From Closterium sp. Naga37s-1 (lineage: Eukaryota; Streptophyta; Zygnematophyceae; Desmidiales; Closteriaceae), in contig CANJKZ010000922.1 of the NCBI GenBank assembly GCA_947471745.1, positions 3,781,001 to 3,845,000 of the forward strand: a stretch of 64,000 nucleotides of DNA. Direction: 5' to 3'. Position numbers and translations under genes: made by a program. The stretch's first letter is position 1. Every line of letters starts with the position of its first letter. Positions 56,454 to 64,000 of this stretch are shown here, piece after piece. The notes under the pieces were generated by a model. That model saw only the letters and a program-made list of their open reading frames with translations, did no database searches and was not told where the DNA came from.

Positions 56454-57545
56454 TGTTAATGTAAGGGCCTAATAAACTCAGGCTATTAAGACGTTATCCA
56501 ACTAAAAACCTCTCCTCGGGGTCACCTCCAAGGGTCCCTGGGTGCTTGGTACAAGACCAGCCCCTATCCTCGGGTCCGAGTTTGTAGAGAGAGGGATCAA
56601 GAGGGACTTTGTCAAAACAGCAAGAGTACCTTGAACGTTGCGCAGCGTGCCGTCCAGACCGTCGATCGGATTAAGCTGAGAACTCGCTATATCGAAGCTC
56701 ATCCTAAGAGCTTTCAAAAGAGCCGAGTTGCCTCGCGAAAAGTTCTGCCATTGCAGAGTTACAGCTCGGACAGCGTTTGCCTAGCGTTGGAGTGCTAGCG
56801 TACTAGCGTTGACTCGGTAGCATTCTGCCGTCGAATCGCGTGGATACGAAATTCCAGCAAGGAAGGAATTCGCTTGAATCAATTTGAATATATTCAGGTA
56901 CAAACAGAGAAGGAATATATAGTTCTAGCTAGCAAGGACCTTGGGAATCAACCTAGGAACAACCAGGGATGATCCCAAATAATTCCAAGCAACAGAACCA
57001 ACCTGGCTTGACAAAACAGCAGGTGGTAGGTTGGTAAACAACCTCTGGTTCTGTTTTTCCAACCTGGGAAAACAACAACCAGGTTCAGGTCCTAAAAACA
57101 GAACCTGTTTTGTCTTTGCCCAACCAGCCAAATGCTGGTTCCGCTGGTTTCCCCTGGCCCTGTAGCATGCAGATACAGACAAACAACATCCAACCTTCAC
57201 CTAAATTGTACCCCTATAGTGCCTGCCCTGCTACACTATAGTCAACCAAACAAAACATTACAAGTTCGAGTTGGATAGAACTGAATCTGCGCAATCAATT
57301 AAACCGAACTGCAAAGCTTCCATCTTGGGTTCCTTTGTGAGCTCGTCCTTTCTGCTTGCACTGTTCATAGCGCGTACAATGTTGTGCCGAAGCGCACATT
57401 GCGCGAGTACCTGCAAATGCATCAAGCGAAAATTGCGAAAACAAACAAACACACGAACATTCCATTCACACCCAAATGCATTCGCATGCGCATACTCGTA
57501 TAAACAGACGGCAGGATGTCGTGCAATGTGAATTTGCACCCAACA
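56454..57545 (-). repeat. solo F2 LTR inside F1-A'
   Basis: 1092-bp complete F2 LTR in minus orientation, TGTTAATGTAAGG...CACCCAACA, flanked by perfect 5-bp TSDs CCACC (56,449-56,453 and 57,546-57,550). The F1 sequence on both sides matches the uninterrupted copy at about 1190-1200. No internal F2 sequence is left, as expected after LTR-LTR recombination. It is the best full-length F2 LTR here. Confidence 0.95.
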
Positions 57546-58779
57546 CCACCTGGCCACGTTCACCCGTCGGCCAGGGTCGAGTCTGTACACACTGTCTACT
57601 GCGCCTCCTTCAGTCTCTGCGTCTGGTCAGGTAGCTGCGTCTAGTCAGGTGTTTGCTGCCGCGTCCAGGTCTAGTCCTGCGTCTGCCCCCTGCTCGTGTC
57701 GTCCTCTGTCGCACGAGACTCTCCTTTGGCACCACCGCCTTGGTCACCCCTCCCTGCCTTGTCTTCGAGGTATGGCCTCCCGTGCCCTTGTCTCGGGTCT
57801 ACCCCAGTCCCTCCCTCCCCTTCCTCCGGGGCCTGCCCCCACCTGTGTTCCTTGTGTCGAGGGCAGGCAGCGCGCCGCTCCTCACTCCTCCTCGTTCCCT
57901 CCGACTGAGGCTCCTCTGCAGACTCTACATATGGACGTGTGGGGCACAGCCCGCGTCCGTGGACAGGGTCACGAGCGTTACTTCCTGCTGGTCGTTGACG
58001 ACTACTTGCGTTACACCACAGTCTTCCCCTTGCGCAGCAAGGATGAGGTCCCTGAGGTGTTGATCGATTGGATCCGCGGTGCTCGTCGCCAGCTCAGTGA
58101 GAGTTTCGGTTCAGACCTTCCTGTTCTGCGTCTGCACTCAGACAGAGGTGGGGAGTTTTCCTCCCACCTCCTGAGGGCCTTCTGTCGTTCGGAGGGCATC
58201 CGCCAGACGTTCACGCTTCCGGCCTCCCCGCAGCAAAATGGGATTGCTGAGCGCCGCATTGGCATGGTCATGGATGTCGCTCGTACGTCCATGATCCATG
58301 CGGTTGCTCCCCACTTTCTGTGGCCGTTTGCGGTTCAGTACGCTGCGCATCAGATCAACCTTCAGCCTCGTGTCTCCTTGCCGGAGACCACACCTACTCT
58401 GCGGTGGACGGGGAAGGTTGGCGATGCGTCCGCGTTCCGTGTCTGGGGATCTCGAGCATTTGTCCGCGATACTACAGCAGACAAGCTGTCCTCCCGTGCC
58501 GTTCCCTGTGTCTTCCTTGGCTTCCCTCCTGACGCACCCGGGTGGCAGTTCTACCACCCCACCTCGCGTCGTGTTCTGTCCTCTCAGGGCGTCACGTTTG
58601 ACGAGTCGGTGTCGTACTACCGTCTCTTTCCCTACCGCACTGCCTCTCCCCCCCCCTCCGCCGCTCTTCCTGGCACCAGGTACTCCCCCGGTCGACCCCC
58701 TCCCCCCCCAGGGTCCTGCCCCCTCAGGTGTGTCCCAGGTAGACCCTGCCGAGCCGGTCGAGGTAGCTGTCGACTCAGG

Positions 58780-59340
58780 TGCTACTAGGGGTGCTGAGCC
58801 TGAGCGTGTGGAGCTCGGGGGTGCTGAGTCTGGGGGTGCTGAGTCTGGGGGTGCTGAGCCTGGGCGTGTGGAGCCTGAGGGTACTGTGTCTGGAGGTGCT
58901 GAGCCTGCGCGTGCTGAGTCTGGAGGTGCTCTAGGTGTCCCGTCGCGGCGGGAGCCTCTCTCTCCACAGCAGCTTCGTGAGTGGTACTCTCGGCGCTGTC
59001 GAGGTGCTGCTGGTGCTGGTACTGCTGGAGCTGCTGGCGGTGCTGCTGGAGCTGCTGGAGGTGCTGCGGATGCTGGTACTGCTGCTGCTAGAGCTGCTGG
59101 GGGTGCTGCTGGAGCCTCTGGTGATGCTGCTGGTGCTGGAGGTGCTGCTGGTGCTGGAGCTGCTGGAGGTGCTGCTGGTGCTGGAGCTGCTGGAGCTGCT
59201 GGACGTACTGCTAGAGCTGCTGGCGGTGCTGCTGGTACTGGAGGTGCTGCTGGTGCTGGAGCTGTTGGAGCTGCTGGAGGTGCTGCTGGTGCTGGAGCTG
59301 CTGGAGCTGCTGGCGGAGCTGTTGGGACTGGAGACCCTGG
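58780..59340 (+). repeat. coding minisatellite in linker of F1-A'
   Basis: Glu-Pro-Gly-Gly-Ala-like units, then Ala-Gly-Ala-Ala-Gly units of 12-15 bp. The Leu-rich and Gln/His-rich frames over the same bases are shadows. Confidence 0.82.
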
Positions 59341-61951
59341 GGCTGAGGGTACCGGTCCTGTCTCTGCTGTCTCTGGAGGCACTGAGCGGCCGCGGCCGTA
59401 CTACGTTCTGCTCCTTCAGCAGGTTCTTGGCTCCCCGCCTTCTCCTGGTCCTCCTCCTCCTTCCCTGAGTCGACCGCCTGTCCCGTCCCAGTCGCAGTTA
59501 CAGCCGGCCTCTCCACTGCCTGGTCCTTCTCCTTACTCTGGACCAACTAGCGGTCTTACGGAGCGTCGTGAGCCTGAGTCGCGTCCTGTGTCGCGTGAGT
59601 CTCGTTCTGTGTCGCCTGTCCGTTCTGTTCGCGCTGGTCGTGTTTCGCGTCCGCGTCTTCCTCCTGTCCCTGGCACTCACTCTATGACTCTGCGTCCTTC
59701 TACTGCTCCACAGCGTGTCCCTCTGCCGTCTCCTCCTGCGTCCTCTCTTTCTGCCGGTCCGGACCCTGCGTCTGACTCTCTCCGTGCTGCTAGTCCAGCT
59801 GTCACGCGTTTTCTGGCCACTGCTGTCACTGACCCTTTGTTTGAGTCCACTGCTGCGTCTGCTCTTATTACTGAGCTTGTTCGTCGCCTTTGCTGACTTT
59901 GCTGACTTTGCTTATTACTGACTTTGCTTATTACTGACTTTGCTGCATTCGTCGCCTAGACTACGCCACTAGTCTTGTTGCTGAGTCTGAGTCTGCGTCT
60001 GCGTCTGTCTGTCCTCCGTCCGTCGGGGGTGAGTGTGCTCTTGGCACGAACGTTCTTGAGGACACACAGGAGAAGTTTGAGTGCTTTGCCGCTTCTGTAC
60101 CTCATCTCGTGTCCATGCTGATTGCCCCTGAGGGAGACCCGGATGCACCAGACATCCCGACTCCGCGCTCTTACGCAGAGGCGATAGAGGGTCCCTACTC
60201 CTCTCAGTGGCAGGCAGCCATGGACGCCGAGATGGAAGTCCTCAGGCACCTACGTCGACGAGGTTCCCCCGCCTGGGGCGAACATCGTCAGTGGCATGTG
60301 GATCTTCAGGGTGAAGCGGCCGCCGGGTTCTCCGCCTGTCTTCAAGGCGCGTTACGTTGCACGTGGCTTCAGTCAGCGACAGGGAGTTGACTTCTTCCAG
60401 ACCTTCTCCCCTACCCCGAAGATGACCACTCTTCGGGTACTGCTGCACGTAGCTGCTCAGCGTGACTACGAGCTCCACTCGCTTGACTTCAGTACAGCCT
60501 TCCTACAGGGCAGCCTGCACGAGGAGATCTGGCTGCGCCGCCCACCTGGCTTCACTGGGTCGTTTCCAGCAGGTACCCAGTGGAGCCTCCCACGGCCAGT
60601 CTACGGTCTCCGTCAGGCACCCCGTGAGTGGCACGACACACTCAGGACGACTCTTGCTGCTCTTGGTTTTACACCTTCCACTTCTGACCCTTCTCTGTTT
60701 TTACGCACTGACACTACTCTGCAGCCGTTCTACGTTCTCGTGTACGTAGACGACCTCGTCTTTGCTACTGCTGACACTGAGCCACTCGCCCACGTGAAAT
60801 CCGACTGCAGAAGAGACACACGTGCACAGACCTGGGTGAGCTGACAAGCTATCTTGGCTTGCGGATCACCTGGGACAGAGCACAGCGCACCATTACCTTG
60901 ACTCAGTCACACATGGTGCAGCAGGTCCTTCAGCGCTTCGGCTTCACGTACTCCTCGCCACAGTCCACTTCTCTGCCTACAGGTCACTCGCTCTCAGCTT
61001 CACCTTCGGACGAATCCGTAGAGCCGAGTGGCCCGTATCCAGAGCTTATGGGCTGCCTCATGTACCTGATGACTTGCACACGACCTGACCTCGCATACCC
61101 TTTCAGCCTTCTGGCTCGCTACGTGGCTCCCGGCAGGCACCGAAAGGTGCACTGGGATGCTGCGAAGAGGGTGTTGCGATAATTGTACAGTACATCGGGC
61201 ATGGGGCTCGTACTTGGAGGACGGGCTCGAGTTGTCCTCACTGGTCACGCTGACGCCTCCTGGGTTGACGACTTGGCTACGCAGCGGTCGTCACAGGGTT
61301 ACACCTTCAGTCTTGGCTCCGGTTCTGTCTCTTGGCGGTCTACCTGCTCTTCTTCTGTTCTCCGCTCCAGTTGTGAGGCTGAGATCTACGCTGGGGCCAT
61401 GGCTGCACAGGAGCTACGCTGGCTCACATACCTGCTGACCGACTTGGGAGAGGCGCCTCGTTCTCCTCCAGTTCTGTACATCGACAATAAGGCCATGCTG
61501 GCCTTGTGTCAGGAGCACAGACTGGAGCACAGAACGAAGCACATTGCTCTGCGCTACTTCCTTGCTCGAGAGTTGCAGCAGCGTGGCCAGCTTCGTCTTA
61601 TTTACGTGGCCTCTCAGGCCAACACTGCTGATGTTTTCACCAAGGCACTTCAGCCTTGTGATCATCAGCGTTTCTGTACTGTGTTAGGCCTTGTACCTAT
61701 TGTGCCTCACTTGTTTTCTTGACTCTGCTTGTACTATACTCTTTATACATATACCTGCATGCTTACACTTGCTAGGTTGTGTTCACTGTATTGTTTGTTA
61801 TCCTTTATATAACTCTGCATGTGAACTGGCTTTGTGGCCATTTGCTTGTGCTCAGACTGCGTGGTGACTTTGTGATCCACCCTGAGCTTGCTTTGCCTTT
61901 CTTGACTGGTCTTGTGACATCTTGTTCTCCCCCATTTTGCCTATGGGGGTG

Positions 61952-62081
61952 TATCAAACTTATATATGTTATAGTCTCTTTAGGCTGTAGTGGAGTAGTC
62001 CTTAGAGGGTACAACATTTTTGTGTTTGCTACTTGTACCTACCTTCTTTCTAGTTCATTCATTCCTCTCATTATTCTCACA
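61952..62081 (+). repeat. 3' LTR of F1-A'
   Basis: 130 bp following the ATGGGGGTG purine tract (61,943-61,951), about 94% identical to the 5' LTR. Confidence 0.93.
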
Positions 62082-62382
62082 GTCACTTGGTCTAGGCTCC
62101 TCCCCAATCATTAGTTTCAGCAAACCAATCTGGCGGAAGTAAAGTTGCATTTTCCAGGCCCAATCATCATAGCCCTCACCATTGAACTTCTCGACGGTGA
62201 AGTTTTTCAGCACCTCCTTGATCAGCGAGCCCTGGTTTGTTCGCGCTCCCGTTGGCGCCGAAACACCAGAATCCTTGCTGCCGCTACGATCTTGGGCTGA
62301 AGATTCACCAGCTCTCGCCGAGGTATTTCCCGCCATAGCTACCTATAACGAGGATCACTATAACGCAGCTCAAATACCAGCT

Positions 62383-63231
62383 TGTTAGTGTAAGGGCCTA
62401 ATAAACTGAGGTTATTAAGATGTTATCCAATTTAAAACCTCTCCTCAAGGTCACCTCCAAGGGTCCCTGGGTGCTTGGTACAAGACCAACCCCTATCCTC
62501 GGGTCCAGGTTTGTAGAGAGAGGGATCAACAGGGACTTAGTCAAAACAGCAAGAGTACCTTGAACGTCGCGCAGCGTGCCGTGCAGACCGTTGATCAGAT
62601 TAAGCTGAGAAGTCGCTATATCGAAGCTCACTCTAAGAGCTTTCAAAAGAGCCAAGTTGCCTCGCGAAAAGTTCTGCCATTGCAGAGTTACGAATTGGAC
62701 AGCGTTGGCCTAGCGTCGTAGTGCTAGCGTACTAGTGTTGACTCGGTAGCATTCCGCCGTGGCACCGCGTAGAAATGAAATTCCAGCAAGGAAGGAATTC
62801 GCTTGAATCAATTTGAATATATTCAGGTACAAACAGAGAAGAAATATATAGTTCTAGCTAGCAAGGACCTTGGGAATCAGCCTGGGAACAACCAGGGATA
62901 ATCCCAAATAATTTCAAGCAACAGAACCAACCTGGCTGTACAAAACAGCAGGTGGTAGGTTGGTAAACAACCTCTGGTTCTGTTTTTCCAACCTGGGAAA
63001 ACAACAACCAGGTTCAGGTCCTAAAAACAGAACCTGTTTTGTCTTTGCCCAACCAGCCAAATGCTGGTTCCGCTGGTTTCCCCTGGCCCTGTAGCATGCA
63101 GATACAGACAAACGAAAATTGCGAAAGCAAACAAACACACGAACATTCCATTCACACCCAAATGCAGTCGCACACGCATACTCGTATAAACAGACGGCAA
63201 GATGTTGTGCAATGTGAATTTGCACCCAACA
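62383..63231 (-). repeat. 5' LTR of F2-B
   Basis: 849 bp, TGTTAGTGTAAGG...CACCCAACA on the plus strand; shorter than the 1.09-kb full-length LTR at 56,454. Confidence 0.88.
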
Positions 63232-63522
63232 ACAATTGAGGCCGCGGAAGTGGCAGCTAGGGCAATGACGACAAAATCTACGGACGCGGTCACGGACGGA
63301 TCGACGGCGAGTGTCATTTTTTCCACAAGAGCGGACACACGTGGCGCGATTGCTATAAACTCCGTGATGCATGGACTCCTGCTCAAGGCCAAGAGGGTAA
63401 AGGATCAGGGGGAGGGAGAGGTAGAGGCCGTAGAGGCCGTAGCGGTCACGGATGTGGTGCTGCAAATATGAAGAGTGGAGACAACAAGAGCGGGTCGAGC
63501 AACGATCACTTTCTGGGCCAAT
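63232..63522 (+). pseudogene. gag zinc-knuckle fragment of another copia family
   Basis: Between two F2 LTRs lies about 290 bp of non-LTR sequence. One frame reads CHFFHKSGHTWRDCYKLRDAW, a zinc-knuckle-type segment, followed by a Gly/Arg-rich tail. This is gag-like and related to, but not the same as, F2 gag. It is a short fossil with uncertain ends. Confidence 0.5.
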
Positions 63523-64000
63523 TGTTAGAGTAAGGGCCTCCTAAATGCAGGCTATTAAGACGTTATCCAACTTAAAACCTCTCCTCGGGATCACCTCCAA
63601 GGGTCCCTGAGTGCCTGGTACAAGACCAGCCCCTATCCTCCGGTCCGAGTTTGTACAAAGAAGGATCAAGAGGGACAAATTCAAAACAGCAAAAGTAACT
63701 TGAACGCCGCGCAGCGTGCCGTGCAGACCGTCAATCAGATTAAGCTGAGAACTCGCAATATCGAAGCTTACTCTAAGAGCTTTTAAAAGAGCCAAGTTGC
63801 CTTGCGAAAAGTTCTGCCATTCCGGAGTTATGGCTCGGACAGCGTTTGCCTAGCGTCGTAGTGCTAGCGTACTAGCGTTGACTCGGTAGCATTCTGCCGT
63901 CGCACCGCGTAGAAATGAAATTCCAACAAGGAAGGAATTGGCTTAACTCAAATTGACTATATCTAGGTACAAACAGAGAAGGAATAAATAGTTTTAGCTA
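63523..64000 (-). repeat. F2 LTR continuing past window end
   Basis: Minus-orientation F2 LTR starting TGTTAGAGTAAGG; the first 478 bp are in the window. It is more diverged from the others than they are from each other. Confidence 0.88.

Larger units (their letters stand above)
53531..62081 (+). mobile_element. copia element F1-A' nested in F2-B
   Basis: Plus-strand F1 element with 130-bp LTRs (53,531-53,660 and 61,952-62,081), TSD GTCAC (53,526-53,530 and 62,082-62,086), primer-binding-like site TGGTATAGAGC (53,661-53,671), repeat leader (about 53,755-54,590), gag (about 54,690-55,910, glycine tract 55,440-55,660), integrase (about 57,925-58,620), Ala/Gly-rich linker (58,780-59,340), reverse transcriptase (about 60,190-60,810) and RNase H to 61,722. 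A solo F2 LTR sits inside (56,454-57,545). Without it the element would be about 7.5 kb. The LTRs differ at 8 of 130 positions (about 6%). Broken, with about eight to ten breaks. Confidence 0.94.
51540..63231 (-). mobile_element. F2 copia element B, split by insertion of F1-A'
   Basis: Outer element of a three-level nest, on the minus strand. Right part: 5' LTR 62,383-63,231, primer-binding site (rc, 62,368-62,379), gag start at ATG 62,336 running to 62,087. Left part: from 53,530 leftward, rest of gag, CCHC knuckle (about 52,850-52,890), protease (about 52,590), pre-integrase (about 52,110) and part of integrase to about 51,540, where it is cut off. The two parts are separated by F1-A' (53,531-62,081), with GTCAC at both edges. 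Apart from that insertion, about two or three breaks are seen; reverse transcriptase and 3' LTR are missing. Confidence 0.9.

Overview
The window looks like accessory, transposon-packed nuclear DNA from a streptophyte (the green-plant lineage: a charophyte alga or a non-seed plant seem likeliest, but the species cannot be fixed). Three things point there: Ty1/copia elements dominate; their primer-binding sites match the plant-type initiator-tRNA-Met site (TGGTATCAGAGC); and the one clear host gene encodes an atypical plant bHLH transcription factor, split by three short GT-AG introns. No rRNA gene, bona fide tRNA gene or CRISPR array was seen.

Layout. 1-5740: 3' part of a copia element of family 1 (F1: ~130-bp LTRs, glycine-tract gag). 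5741-9506: repeat-rich, mostly unassigned DNA with a decayed protease-like remnant of a third copia family. 9507-11717: a shortened minus-strand F1 element with perfect 5-bp target-site duplications (TSDs), holding a 345-bp TRIM. 11718-12782: more unassigned DNA and a decayed pre-integrase remnant. 12783-19571: a nearly whole minus-strand F1 element with identical LTRs. 20009-20383: a second TRIM copy. 20657-21091: a Ty3/gypsy reverse-transcriptase fragment. 22098-24515: the host bHLH gene. 25069-27554: a gag-only F1 derivative. 27597-28160: an open frame of pentapeptide-like repeats.

From about 28,950 to the end the DNA is a mosaic of family 2 copia (F2: ~1.09-kb LTRs starting TGTTGGGTGC, CCHC gag), in both orientations, with inverted and tandem LTRs and one stretch of a fourth copia family (29,448-31,472). 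The clearest history is a three-level nest: an F2 element (51,540-53,530 and 62,082-63,231) was entered by an F1 element (53,531-62,081, TSD GTCAC), which was entered by an F2 LTR now present as a solo LTR (56,454-57,545, TSD CCACC).

The most unusual signal is the TRIM family. Its LTR end, primer-binding site and first internal bases together form a tRNA-Glu-like A-box/B-box pair at tRNA spacing, suggesting an LTR element with an internal RNA polymerase III promoter. Other notable points are a ~30-bp motif shared by F1 and F2 LTRs, a non-canonical Cys/His motif conserved in F1 gag, and an F1 leader made of fast-changing tandem repeats. All retroelements are treated as fossils; their coding parts are described only as domains present and an approximate number of breaks.
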